DNA of 64,000 bases from Bromus sterilis (lineage: Eukaryota > Streptophyta > Magnoliopsida > Poales > Poaceae), in the NCBI GenBank assembly GCA_950022295.1, contig OX465601.1:111805501-111869500 (forward strand), in the 5' to 3' direction. Position numbers and translations under genes: made by a program. Of the stretch, positions 36,901-48,385 are shown piece after piece. The notes under the pieces were generated by a model. That model had not been told where the DNA came from. It saw only the letters and a program-made list of their open reading frames with translations, and did not search any database. The number at the start of each line of letters is the position of its first letter. Positions within the stretch are counted from its first letter, which is position 1.

Positions 36901-38270
36901 CGCGCAGGCGAAGGCAGCGCCGGCAGCCGGGCGAGCCTGCCCGCGGCCACAGCACGGTCCGGACATGTCTGTGACCATGGTGGCCCGCGGCGACGCTGCG
37001 AGGCCGGGGGGATGGGGCGCACCGGGTGGTGGCTAGCGCGGCGAGGGCGCGCCCGCGGCGAGCCAGTGCGCGCCTGGGGAACGCACGGGGGCGAGGCGCT
37101 GGAGGAGTTAGCGGCAGAAGCGCGCTCGTCCATGGCCGTGAGTGGTGGCCGGAGCTAGCCACGGCGGCCACATCGGCGGAATGGAGGCGCTAAACGAGGG
37201 AATCAGCATGGCTGCTCACCAGGAGCGCGGTAGCGAAGTCGGTAGGGGCGGAGGAGCTTCACCAGCAGCGAATTTGACGCGCGAGCTCGATTCGTGGCGG
37301 GCGCGGCGCTTTGGCTCGAACCAGAGGGAGGGGAAGACGTGGACGAGGCCGACGATGGTCCTGGACAGGCGCACTGGGCTCGGGGAAGCAGTTGGACGCG
37401 CCGGCGATGAGGACGCGGCCACGGCTGCGGTTGGGAAGCCCCTCCCAGAGAAAACGGCGCGAGGGAGGGAGAGATGGGGAGGGCGCTAGGGTTGCAGCGA
37501 GAGGTGAGGGTGCCGGGGTCTTATCCCTCGCCGGAGGTGGCCTGGATGGCCGCCACGGCGACGAGGTCGCGGCCGACCGCGCGATGGGAGCCACGCCTGT
37601 ACGGAGGTTGAAGATGACGGGGAGGGGGAGTGGGCCGGGGTGGGCTGGCCCAAGGGGGAAGGGGGTGGGCTTCGGTGGGGGTGGGCTCGGGCAGTAGATT
37701 AGGTTTGTTAGTTTGCTTTTTATTTCTCTTTTGTTTTTCTGTAATTTTATTTTTGTAATTGTTTTAACCACCTAGGCATTTTATTAAAAGGTTGTAAGTG
37801 TACCATTATTATTGTTACCCCATATGTAAGTGCCACAAATAGGTTGGGCAATTTTAAAAGTTATTTAATATTTGCAATAAATATTAAATGAGTTGTTTGG
37901 GGTTTTTGGCCACAGTTTATATTTGTTTAGAATTTTCCATAGCACAATAAATTCCCAAACCCATATGGATTTGGTCCACTGAATATTTGTGATTTTATAA
38001 AAGTAGTTTCACAATTTTTGGAGAAAGTTTATATTCCACTTTGTTGTTAATATTTCATCAAAGGCATTTTGAGAATTGAATTGATTTCAAAAGGAAATGG
38101 TTTGGACTTGGTTTCCATCCATGATGATCAATGCCCATGTCTCACTTTTCTTGCAACAATATCAAAGGAAAATTGAGTTTGAGTTGAACCAGTTGAGCAG
38201 ACAAAAAGTTTTGAACAGTACAGGGGAACAGTAATCCTGATTACTGTTCACTGACAGTGAGAGTGTTACA
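33970..38270 (-). repeat. Element F 5' LTR (4301 bp)
   Basis: Direct repeat of 24502-28823 with few mismatches, a 26-bp gap and small homopolymer differences. The palindrome lies at 36587-36611. Its end is followed by TTAAG. Confidence 0.95.
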
Positions 38271-38275
38271 TTAAG
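38271..38275. repeat. Target site duplication of element F, right copy (TTAAG)
   Basis: Matches 24497-24501. Confidence 0.95.
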
Positions 38276-38469
38276 ATGGACAAGTTTCGAGGAACGGCTC
38301 CCTAGTGGGGACGATCACATCCCCTTAATCTCCTTTGTTTATCACTGCCAAAGTTTCTGATTTCTCATAGACCAAGCGTGAAGGAGGGTTTGTTTGTTAT
38401 ATTATCTTTCGAGCTGGGCGCACCCATGCCAGTTCCTCCTCGTATTATGGGTTTGAAGATTAGACATGC

Positions 38470-38474
38470 AATCC
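38470..38474. repeat. Target site duplication of element G, left copy (AATCC)
   Basis: Matches 46760-46764. Confidence 0.95.
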
Positions 38475-40226
38475 TGTTGGATATATGCTCTAGAGGCAAA
38501 TAATATATGATTATTCCAATATATCTAAGCAAGTTCATAACCAGTTTCATACCGTGCTAGAACTGTGTTAGTGAAACAATGATGCAGGTGTGGTATAGAA
38601 ACCCCCAGAGTTCCTAGTTAGCCTCTACATCGATAACTAGTTCATGGTCCACATGATGATCGTGGTTTCGCGATCATGGACAATTAAGTCTCTTGACTAT
38701 GAGGTCACCTCACTGGTTAAGTCACGTGATGAACATTACCCAAAGTAAGCATTACAGCATGATCAAATCTTATGAAGGTTCAGTGTTGTAATTACAGAAC
38801 GTGGTAGACCGTTCCTTTGACCGTGAGTACGTGCATAATTACTATCTTCCCGGATGCTTTGACTTACATCCCACCACCTGACTGAAATATGCGGGTCATA
38901 ACGGTTGTATCTTAGGTATTCCGTGGAGATATGTTGAGGAGTATTGTCACAAGAGCGGGATTTGTCAATCCATATAATGGATAGATACTCGGGGCCCACT
39001 CGGTGAGATTCCATCCATCAAGCTGCAGCGTGTGACTAGGCCACGTGGGTGAATATCACGGGAACGAGTGAATGAGGATTAGTTCGAAACGAGGTTGAAC
39101 CAAACATAGGATGTCATTGATCGAATCTCGGAACAATCCAGTATCGCTGACAAAGGGAATGCTATACGGCGTAAGGTCCAATCGGTGTTTGATATCCGGA
39201 ATGCACAGGGGTCATTATGGGCATCCAGGTCCCGCTGATGATCATTGACCGTAGCCTCATCTCGGTCATGACTGGAGTGTTCTCGGACCGTAGGGTAACA
39301 CACTTAAGGGCTTGATGAAATCGGAGACATTTTCGAAACCATCGGAGTAACCAGAGAATAAAGGAAACAATATCGGACAAGTACCGTGTTGAACCGAAAC
39401 AAGTTCGGAGTGACCGGAAGGTGTTCCGGAGCACCGGGAGATGGAATATTATGTTTTAGTTATTAATTAATTGAATTAATAATTAAAATCATTTTATTTC
39501 TAATTAATATGTGCAATGGGCCTTAGTGGAGAAAAAGGCCCATTAGGGAAAATAAAAAGGGAAAAAGAAAAAGAAAAAAGAGGGGGAGGCGCCATGGGCC
39601 CTAGGGCCCATGAGGGGTGCGCCCCCTCCCCCCCTTGGCCGGCCACCTCCCCTTAGCAAAGGGACTTTAGTCCCACATTGCTAAGGGAGAGGGGTTTACT
39701 CCCTCCCCTCTGCCTATATGTAGATGGGCAGGGTGCACATATTTAATACACAGAAATTCGTGAGAAAATAAATATTACTCCGAATTGAGATCGGTTTTCT
39801 CCGGTCTTCTCCCCTCCCTTGTCTCTTTCACGGTGGGCTCCCTAGTGTGAGCCTATAGTGGAATTGGGGCTTCTCTGCTAGAATCGGAGGCCGTCGTGTT
39901 GCCGAAGCTCCGTCCGGAGGTCTGCTTCCGCCACCTCCGCTGGATCGGAGAACGGAGGTCGTCATCGAGTCTCATATGTGTGCGAGTACTACGAGGTGCT
40001 ACACGTGTGGCACTACACCCATCCGGGTGCTCAACGCAGCCAGGGGGCTGTGAAACTTGATCGGATACATCAACCACGTTTGCGGGAACGTTTCCCGCGC
40101 AACGGACTACACCCCGAGGTATGTTATTTCCCCACTACTTTCCGTTACGGTAATACGGCTAGCTAGATCTTGGGTTATGGGAACGCTAGTTAGAAAATTT
40201 TGTGTTTTCTGCTGCGAACCCCAACA
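38475..40226 (+). repeat. Element G 5' LTR (1752 bp)
   Basis: Repeated at 45025-46759 and, in I, at 60554-62307. It carries a perfect 20-bp palindrome (39593-39612), a nested hairpin (39651-39686) and a TATA region near 39714 reading CTATATGTA, where the other copies read TATATATA. Confidence 0.95.
39593..39722 (+). promoter_or_regulatory. Element G LTR promoter: Site II palindrome, hairpin and TATA box
   Basis: The palindrome contains two inverted TGGGCC (Site II, TCP-type) cores. The hairpin has an outer 9-bp stem (CCTTAGCAA/TTGCTAAGG) and an inner 6-bp stem (GGGACT/AGTCCC). A TATA-like sequence follows about 30 bp later. The layout is repeated at 46144-46255 and 61671-61803. Confidence 0.55.
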
Positions 40227-41295
40227 GTGGTATCAGAGCTAGGTCTATGCTCAGTATTACTGTACTGATAGAACACATCGGGGATGTGGGCGTTCATTGT
40301 ATGACTGTTACCCTCCCACGTGTACTGGTTCACATCTGCGGCATTGTTTGATGAAGCGGCCCCCGACCGACTTTACGTGTACACTTAAGCGAGACTGGTT
40401 CCACGCGTGACATACGGCTTGTACCGTATAAAGTGGCTGGGGGGGTGTCTGTCTCTCTACTTTAGCGGATGTGGCATTTGCAACGGAGGGCCCCGTGCGG
40501 GGTGTAATAGAGACAATCGTATGGTTGACGTTGTGGTTGACTCGTAGGTTAAAACCTGTTTAACTATGAAAGCCCTAGCAGCCACGTAAAACTTGCAATA
40601 TACAACTAGACCGTCTAAACCTTGTATTGATAAGTGGAGGCTATCGTTCGTTTGTTTGTGATGTAGTGATAGCTTTGCTATGTGTTACTAGTAATTAGTA
40701 CGTCATCATAAAACAAGCTAAAATGGAGACACTGTAGACTTAGTGTTGCCATAGCTCAGACATCTTAAAACTTGCTAGTATAGGATACACGACGGTAGCA
40801 TGTGATAAGATGATCCCTTAACAAAGCCAAACACAAGTATTCTACCGAAGTGTGCCCCGCCTGGAAGGTTCTCCCATATGGCTTGATGCTCCGTACATAC
40901 CGGAGTTGTCCTACATATTAAATGGAGTTCGCATGAGGTTGGGTTCGGCAAGCCTGGCATATGCAGATATGGCCTTGCTGAGCAGCATATAACATGGAGG
41001 TCAATTTGGCGACCCTAGCATATGCAGATATGGCCTCGGAATACTAGAGATCGAAAGATCGAGCATGAGTCACAGTACATATAAGATAATGTGATCGCAC
41101 AAGTTGTTGTCTACCTTTGAAACTGACCCGTCGGCCGTGTGATATTCGAGGTCGGGCAGTGAATCTGGATCATGTAATCACTAAAACTTCTTAGGGGTGA
41201 AATGTTTTAGTGCGAGCTCATTTATAATATGATTATATGAACTCATTGTTGTGAACTAGTCTTAATTGTGTTCCTTGCAATTATGTTTGTAGAAA
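40227..41295 (+). other. Element G 5' leader with primer binding site
   Basis: The PBS TGGTATCAGAGC lies at 40228-40239. A 19-bp unit (GCATATGCAGATATGGCCT) occurs at 40957-40975 and 41018-41036. No gene is seen before the gag ATG. Confidence 0.85.
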
Positions 41296-41928
41296 ATGGA
41301 TAATACCCAATACCTTGAAATGGTTTCCTTCTTACATGGTGAAAGACTTAAAGAAAATGGGTCAAACTTCGTTAGTTGGTACTTACGCCTTAGAGCCGTG
41401 CTCAAGAGAATCAACCTTTCATTCTTAACTTAAAAGCATGTGGGAAACCCTCCAGCAAATGACATGGATGCACAAGCGGCGATTGATTATCAGTATCGTC
41501 GAAGGGCATATGCCATAGCTAAGGGTATCATAGAAACCAGCATTCCGCAACCTTTGCTTGAAGAGTATGCTGATTTGGATACATATGATATGATCGATGA
41601 GCTGTAGTCATCAAACTTGCATCAGTTTAGAGTTGCCAGATTTGAGTTAGAAAGTGAGTTTCTCTCTACAAAGATGGAAGAAGGCTCTTGCCTGAAGGCA
41701 CCTTGGCCAAGATGTATGCGATACATCTGAGCCTCATAGATGATTTTGACTATGAGACCACACATGAGTCTGCGATATACACGGTGTTACACTCGCTTCC
41801 ACCGAGCTATACAGACCATGTCCATGGCTATGTCAGCAGAGGTGAAAGCCTCGAGTTCTCTGACTTCATGGATAGACTTCAGTACCTGGAGGTTGAACCC
41901 ATTGAAGGAGAAGTTGTCGATGGAGAAG
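41296..41928 (+). pseudogene. Element G gag, broken
   Basis: The ATG at 41296 starts a copia gag (MDNTQYLEMVSFLHGERLKE). Compared with the open copy in I, it carries TAA at 41431-41433, TAG at 41605-41607 and a one-base deletion near 41701. After that the reading continues in a second frame (ETTHESAIYTVLHSLPPSY, then the segment with EFSDFMDRLQYLEVEP). The gag text stops near 41928, where a GT that could be a splice donor occurs. Confidence 0.85.
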
Positions 41929-42021
41929 GTATATACTTGATATACTTTATAAATGTTTACTCCCTTATACAACATTTGCAGTAAATGAGTATCTGATACT
42001 TATCCTGTTTTATGAAAACAG
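41929..42021 (+). other. Candidate intron at the end of element G gag
   Basis: GAAG|GTATAT at 41929 and TATGAAAACAG|G at 42021 bound 93 AT-rich bases, a plausible plant intron. Spliced gag RNA has been described for barley BARE, so splicing in a relative is conceivable. Only the motifs support it here. Confidence 0.3.
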
Positions 42022-45000
42022 GACCTGCCGTTGCATGGACGGGAAGAGGTGAAATCGAGGATTGATGGATATCAAGTTAGTTGATGGCCAGCATGGATTC
42101 CACCGAGACATCTATCATAGGAGATACTTAGAGTATTAGATAAATCTTATGTAATCATTATAGTATGAACACTTAGTTGTGTGTCTTGCATCTCGCGAGA
42201 CAATGTTATTCATGTAATGAGACAAGTCAGTTGTTCCATCTTTATGAATAAAAGTGTGCTTATACTTTGATTACGTCTTGATTTATGATATGATAGAAAG
42301 CATTTATAATACTACTATTATTGTCAAGAAATATTCAATGTTTAATGATAAAGTTGTCTTGATTACAACAAGTCAAAGGTTTGATTACATGAGGTGACTT
42401 CATAACTGATGAATTCATTAAATGTATGATCTATTAACTTGTGAGTTCATTAGCGAATGAAAATCATAACTTGATTGCATGAGATGGATTAGATACACGA
42501 TCTATGAACCTCAGCAATAAATATAACCATGACAAGGTTCTAGCAAGTAGAACTTGTGCCAATCATTATACATAAATGATGTACTAAATGGGCACGTGAG
42601 TTATCATTAAAGACTTCATATGATTAATTGAAAGTTGTATTCAATTGAGATCATAAAACTGAGATTCGGGAATCACAGTGAGAAGTGAGAATACAAGGAT
42701 ACATATCACTATGCTACGATCCGAAGTGATAAGTATTGATATTGACATAATGGAAGACTTGTGGAAGTTGTACCACAAACTACGATGGAAGTTGAAAGTA
42801 CTAGACTACTTAAACCATTCGTAGTCATACTAAACCATAGTATGGTCTAAACGTTCATTCCCCTAGCACTATAGTTATTGTCGAATAAGGTTGTTTAATT
42901 CATTAAGTTAAAACACCCACTTCATGAATAGGAACCCATCCTAATTCTAACGAGACATGATAGCTCCATAACTGATGGTGTTATAAGGTTTCTTAAAAGA
43001 AAGAATTTCTTTGTAATAAAACTACGAGCAATTGAAATTACATATTCTCCCCGAATAGCAAAATCTGTGTTGCTTAATTGGTAATACGAGAAAAGTCTCT
43101 CGACACGGATCCAATGGGAGATAATGGAAACTTTGACCGGGGTATTGGACCTTGCCTTCAGAATATCAGAGTATTGCAACGGAAGCATGTTCCGCTGTAA
43201 TGACGCTATATAAGGAAGGATATGCCAAAGATGATTGATCTTGGTATATGAGTTGAAGCCATTGTTGAATTTAGAAGGTTGTCATGAATACGTTCTGTAC
43301 AGAACAATAATCATGAGTCTTCTTAATAAAACAATAGGGAATAACATTGCTTAAAGACACAAAGGAATGATGGTAGCCTAGAAAACGAGGAGAAATGAAA
43401 TAATATTGAGTTACATATAGGATGGCTCACGTCCCGTGAAATAAATCGGTTATTTCATATTCTCGACAAACTGGAGAGTTATTGAGAATAATGTAATGGG
43501 CATAAGGCCTTTTTTGGTTATGACCAAAGTTCAATGGTGATTGACTACGGAAACGTAGGAATGCTTTAATCAATAAAATATTTCATTTACACTACGATGG
43601 ACCATAGCCTGAAATTGCATCTCAGTCAAATTTGGGATTTGAAAGAGAATTGCAATGGGCATGACGAAGGTTACTTCGTTAAAAGGATGGACTATAGTAC
43701 CTCAAGACGGGAACCCTCAACCTTGATTTGATAAAATAATTTTGTGATGACCAAAATATTGAGTGGGCCTGCAGTTTCATGAAACTGAGTGGGAGCTTTG
43801 AAGACTTCCCGGAAACTTGGAATGCAGAGGGAATTTTCTGAGTGGGAGCTTTGGAAGCTTTGTCATTATGTGAGACACAGTGAACAATAAAATGACTTGA
43901 TGAAAGCTGAACCACAAATATGTGAGTATATGATGGATATATTTGAGTGGGAGCATGATCATTGTCTCAAACATATATGCATTGATATGTGTGAAGAATG
44001 ATCTCATATGTATATATATGGATATGCATTGATTGTGTATATAGAGAATCGTCTTATATGCATATGTGCATTATGATATATATAGAGCATAAGGCAAATA
44101 AAATACAAGATTGCAAGAATTTTCTTTTATGTGAAATACCAACACATTACACGTTGAAATCTATATGAGTAGATTAAGATACGGATAATGAAACGAAGTG
44201 AAGGTTGGAATAATCTTCTAAGACAAGAAACAGGTTCTTGTGGCTAGAAATTATATAATGGATGAAATCCAAATATCACAAGCAATGTCTTGATGGAAGA
44301 ATAGAGATGCACCATGTACTGTACATGTGATCTTATAGGTTCTTGACATATGATTCTACCATATAACATGCATTGTGAATCCAACAACAGAATGACTCAA
44401 AAGTTCTTGGAAGAAGAACATATTCCGATGTGCTTTAGGAGTAAAACACAGAATCTGAATAAAGTCCATGATTTCAGTATATGAGGAATACTGAGGACTG
44501 TACTCTAAAATATAGAGAGGATAATAGACTTGAATGTAATGCAAGATTACAATTGCAAGCCATATTATGGGTCTATATGGAATTAGAGACATCACCAAAG
44601 ACATGAAAGAAATGTGAGAAAAATTCACGGCACTACAAACATAATACTACTTAAGAAAGTAGATATATGGATAAAAGTTTAGCGTTAGAAGTATTGGACT
44701 TCTGGCTGAGTGTATTTCCCAGTATATATGACTAAGCATGAGTCTTCTAAAGACTGAACCAAGAGATCATTGGAGGATACTGTGAAATAATAGTCTCACT
44801 CTCCCGCGAAACTTATATCCAACCATTATATGATAATGAGTGGTATGTCAAAAGAGCTTTTGACATGTACCATTTGCAAAGGAAACATACAAATCTGAAT
44901 TGGTCCAGTTCGTTGACGAACCCTCTTCCATGGGCATGCATGATCAATGAACACTTATGTGATAAGATGATTATGATCGGAAAAATGCGGCTAGATTATT

Positions 45001-45024
45001 AGCACTCTAGTGCAAGTGGGAGAC
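42022..45024 (+). other. Element G 3' internal region, AT-rich, no recognised coding
   Basis: The sequence has no ORF above about 90 codons and no protease, integrase, RT or RNase H motif that I can see. It ends in a purine-rich stretch (AAGTGGGAGAC) at the 3' LTR. Confidence 0.75.
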
Positions 45025-46759
45025 TGTTGGATATATGCTCTAGAGGCAAATAATATATGATTATTCCAATATATCTAAGCAAGTTCATAACCAGTTTCAT
45101 ACCGTGCTAGAGCTGTGTCAGTGAAACAATGATGCAGGTGTGGTATAGAAACCCCCAGAGTTCCTAGTTAGCCTCTACATCGATAACTAGTTCATGGTCA
45201 ACATGATGATCGTGGTTTCGCGATCATGGACAATTAAGTCTCTTGACTATGAGGTCACCTCACTGGTTAAGTGACGTGATGAACATTACCCAAAGTAAGC
45301 ATTACAGCATGATCAAATCTTATGAAGGTTCAGTGTTGTAATTACAGAACGTGGTAGACCGTTCCTTTGACCGTGAGTACGTGCATAATTACTATCTTCC
45401 CGGATGCTTTGACTTACATCACACCACCTGACTGAAATATGCGGGTCATAACGGTTGTATCTTAGGTATTCCGTGGAGATATGTTGAGGAGTATTGTTAC
45501 AAGAGCGAGATTTGTCAATCCATATAATGGATAGATACTCGGGGCCCACTCGGTGAGATTCCATCCATAAAGCTGCAGCGTGTGACTAGGTCACGGGGAT
45601 GAATATCACGGGAACAAGTGAATGAGGATTAGTTCGGAACGAGGTTGAACCAGACATAGGATGTCATTGATCGAATCTCGGAACAATCCAGTATCGCTGA
45701 CAAAGGGAATGTTATACGGCGTAAGGTCCAATCGGTGTTTGATATCCGGAATGCACAGGGGTCATTATGGGCATCCAGGTCCCGCTGATGATCATTGACC
45801 GTAGCCTCATCTCAGTCATGACTGGAGTGTTCTCGGACCGTAGGGTAACACACTTAAGGGCTCGATGAAATCGGAGACCTTTTCGAAACTATCAGAGTAA
45901 CCAGAGAATAAAGGAAACAATATCGGAGTAGTACCGTGTTGAACCGAAACAAGTTCGGAGTGAACCGGAAGGTGTTCCGGAGCACCGGGAGATGGAATAT
46001 TATGTTTTAGTTATTAATTAATTGAATTAATAATTAAAATCATTTTATTTCTAATTAATATGTGCAATGGGACTTAGTGGAGAAAAAGGCCCATTAGGGA
46101 AAATAAAAAGGGAAAAAGAAAAAGAAAAAAGAGGGGGAGGCGCCATGGGCCCTAGGGCCCATGAGGGGTGCGCCCCCTCCCCCCCTTAGCAAAGGGACTT
46201 TAGTCCCACATTGCTAAGGGAAAGGGGTTGACTCCCTCCCCTCTGCCTATATATAGATGGGCAGGGTGCACATATTTAATACACAGAAATTCGTGAGAAA
46301 ATAAATATTACTCCGAATTGAGATCAGTTTTCTCCGGTCTTCTCCCCTCCCTTGTCTCTTTCACGGTGGGCTCCCTAGTGTGAGCCTATAGTGGAATTGA
46401 GGCTTCTCTGCTAGAATCGGAGGCCGTCGTGCTGCCGAAGCTCCGTCCGGAGGTCTGCTTCCGCCACCTCCGCTGGATCGGAGAACGGAGGTCATCATCA
46501 AGTCTCGTATGTGTGCGAGTACTACGAGGTGCTACACGTGTGGCACTACACCCATCCGGGTGCTCAACACAGCCAGGGGGCTGTGAAACTTGATCGGCTA
46601 CATCAACCACGTTTGCGGGAACGTTTCCCGCGCAACGGACTACACCCCGAGGTATGTTATTTCCGCACTACTTTCCGTTACGTTAATACGACTAGCTAGA
46701 TCTTGGGTTATGGGAACGCTAGTTAGAAAAAATTGTGTTTTCTGCTGCGAACTCCAACA
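45025..46759 (+). repeat. Element G 3' LTR (1735 bp)
   Basis: Direct repeat of the 5' LTR. A short segment before the hairpin (equivalent of about 39635-39650) is missing. The palindrome is at 46144-46163, the hairpin at 46184-46219 and the TATA box at 46247-46255. Confidence 0.95.
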
Positions 46760-47534
46760 AATCCCGGGGTAAAACTTGTCCAACTTAAGAAGATCATGAA
46801 TTACCTACTACTTCCTCATGAGCTAAACAAGAGGCACAAAATAGAAGATTTTGAACATTTAAGGATAACACATAAATTCTTTACTTATAGGAGTGGTAGG
46901 GGAATACCACGAATAGGAAGGTATGGTGGACTCATATGGAAGGTATTGATTTCAGGGTATGGATGCACAAGCAGAAATCTACTTGGCAAAGAGTTTGGCT
47001 AGCAAAGGCTTTGAGAGAACAGACAATTGATGCTAATTTAGATGCAAAACATATAAGGCATAAACATTAAGGTAAGCATAACACATCAAGTTGTCTTCCT
47101 TGTCAACACGACACTTCAAGCATAATAACATAAAGGTTTTGGCTATGTCGCTACTTGAGAAAACATGCATGTTGTCATGACCAAAGCTATGTTTGCCAAA
47201 ATTAAATAAAGTTTTCAAAGCCATACCTGATATAAGGTCAATACTCCCCATAAGAATCATCATATGAGGCCGATTGCGTGAAGAGAATACCGAGTGCAGC
47301 GAAGGAACCAATAGACATCTCATTAATATTCCATTATAGACGACTCCACACTCACGGACACAATCTCTCCACAGACGGCGTGATAGACCTCAATGCAGAC
47401 ACCTATTTAATATAATAAACTCCCTATACATGATACGACTCTACTTGACTCTAACAGACTAAGATAAAGATAAAGATACCCGGCACTCCCCCAAGTTTGG
47501 AACAAGCTGGGGGGATGCCATTACCCGAGGAAAT
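46760..47534 (-). other. Element E 3' untranslated region, proximal piece
   Basis: Starts with the duplicated AATCC (46760-46764). It is the inverted homolog of about 11147-11950 in A. No gene. Confidence 0.85.
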
Positions 47535-48041
47535 TTACTCCTCATTCTTGTTCTTCTCAATCAGGTACTCCTTGGCGAAGCTCTTCCATGGTAGTTCATC
47601 TCCAGTCTCGAAGGACATTCCCGTCTCCAGGATCCTGCACTCAGCACCTAAACCCATGCGCAGAAACTTTAGTTCATACTCACAGTTCTGGTTGTGCAGA
47701 TCATAGATTTGTGCTTGGAGCTGATAAACTTTTTCTTCTAGTGCGTAAAAACTTGACCACATCTCCTTCATCTCTTTCCTATGGGAAGCCTCGATCTCGT
47801 TCCTGATGTCGAAGTTGGCTTCAACACCACGCTCCACCATCTTCTTGAACTTGAAGATCTCATGTTCCATCTCCTTCAGCCGCTCCTCGGTGCTCCCCTC
47901 CATGACTGGTCCCTTCAGATCTTCCTTGTGGAGAACACCGTCCTCCACACGAAGGACCTGGGGGTGCTTGTTCACCTCAGCGAGGTAAGGGTTGATGACG
48001 TTGACGACGAACTTGTCCTTGGGGGAACTTGGGGAAGCCAT
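47535..48041 (-). CDS. Element E ORF3: coiled-coil protein, 168 aa
   Basis: ATG at 48041, stop at 47535. The N-terminus is MASPSSPKDKFVVNV. From about residue 50 to 130 the sequence is strongly heptad-like and charged (EERLKEMEHEIFKFKKM, EASHRKEMKEM, ALEEKVYQLQAQI), predicting a coiled coil. I see no signal peptide, membrane segment or catalytic motif. It lies downstream of pol, where Athila-lineage elements carry an extra 3' ORF sometimes called env-like, but nothing here supports an envelope function. It is intact, whereas A has an unrelated-looking, broken coiled-coil ORF at the same place. It could also be captured host sequence. Confidence 0.75.
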   Translation of the reverse strand: MASPSSPKDKFVVNVINPYLAEVNKHPQVLRVEDGVLHKEDLKGPVMEGSTEERLKEMEHEIFKFKKMVERGVEANFDIRNEIEASHRKEMKEMWSSFYALEEKVYQLQAQIYDLHNQNCEYELKFLRMGLGAECRILETGMSFETGDELPWKSFAKEYLIEKNKNEE

Positions 48042-48385
48042 GGCACCTAGGTCTAACTAAAAGATTTCCTGGCAGAAACAGATTGAAGAGAGAACACACG
48101 AAATCGAGAGATACGTTGCCGGAACGATCCGGGAAATATATAGCAAAAAATTCTGCAACAAAAGGAAGGTAACGAGCCAAAGTGGGGTCGGAGACGGACT
48201 CCTGGGTGCCCAGGCGGCCTCCCGGCGCGGCCAGGAGGTAGGTCGCGCCAGGGGGGTGCCTGGGCCCCCTGGAGCTCCTCTCCGGCTCCACTTAGGCCTC
48301 GAATTTTCCTAATTTTGCAAAAACTCATAATATGGAACTTTTATGGCGGTTCGCGATGTTTCCTTACCGTAATACATACCTTTTC
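48042..48385 (-). promoter_or_regulatory. Spacer between pol and ORF3 of element E with LTR-like GC block and TATA box
   Basis: The minus strand reads a GC-rich inverted-repeat block (about 48200-48290) like those before the TATA boxes of the LTRs, then GCTATATATTT (about 48134-48144), then the ORF3 ATG at 48041. This may be an internal promoter giving ORF3 its own transcript. Near the pol stop a remnant of the A-type ORF3 start is still visible (GTAAGGAAACATCGCGAAC), with ACG in place of its ATG. Confidence 0.45.

Larger units (their letters stand above)
24502..38270 (-). mobile_element. Element F: chromodomain Ty3/gypsy (chromovirus, Tekay-like) element, complete
   Basis: The element is 13769 bp with LTRs of 4322 bp (24502-28823) and 4301 bp (33970-38270), a TTAAG duplication, a PBS complementary to initiator tRNA-Met, and a PPT. 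The minus strand encodes gag-protease and RT-RNaseH-integrase-chromodomain in one frame broken by a single TGA. The LTRs are nearly identical over long stretches; the clearest difference is a 26-bp gap in the right LTR (equivalent of about 27807-27832). It is among the youngest insertions in the window. The lineage assignment rests on the C-terminal chromodomain, long LTRs and the iMet PBS. Confidence 0.95.
38271..38474 (-). other. Element E 3' untranslated region, piece between F and G
   Basis: Inverted homolog of about 11900-12090 in A. No gene. Confidence 0.85.
38475..46759 (+). mobile_element. Element G: copia element (BARE/Angela-like LTR), complete but without recognisable pol
   Basis: The element is 8285 bp with LTRs 38475-40226 and 45025-46759, TGTTGG...CCAACA ends, an AATCC duplication and an initiator tRNA-Met PBS. 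The internal 4.8 kb hold a broken gag start (41296-41928) and then about 3 kb of AT-rich sequence in which I find no protease, integrase or RT. The LTR start resembles the BARE/WIS/Angela group. It looks non-autonomous. I is a second copy of the same family. Confidence 0.9.

Noticed and set aside
39978..40242. Short ORFs repeated in the G and I LTRs
   Set aside because: LTR sequence; small, and the repetition is explained by LTR identity.
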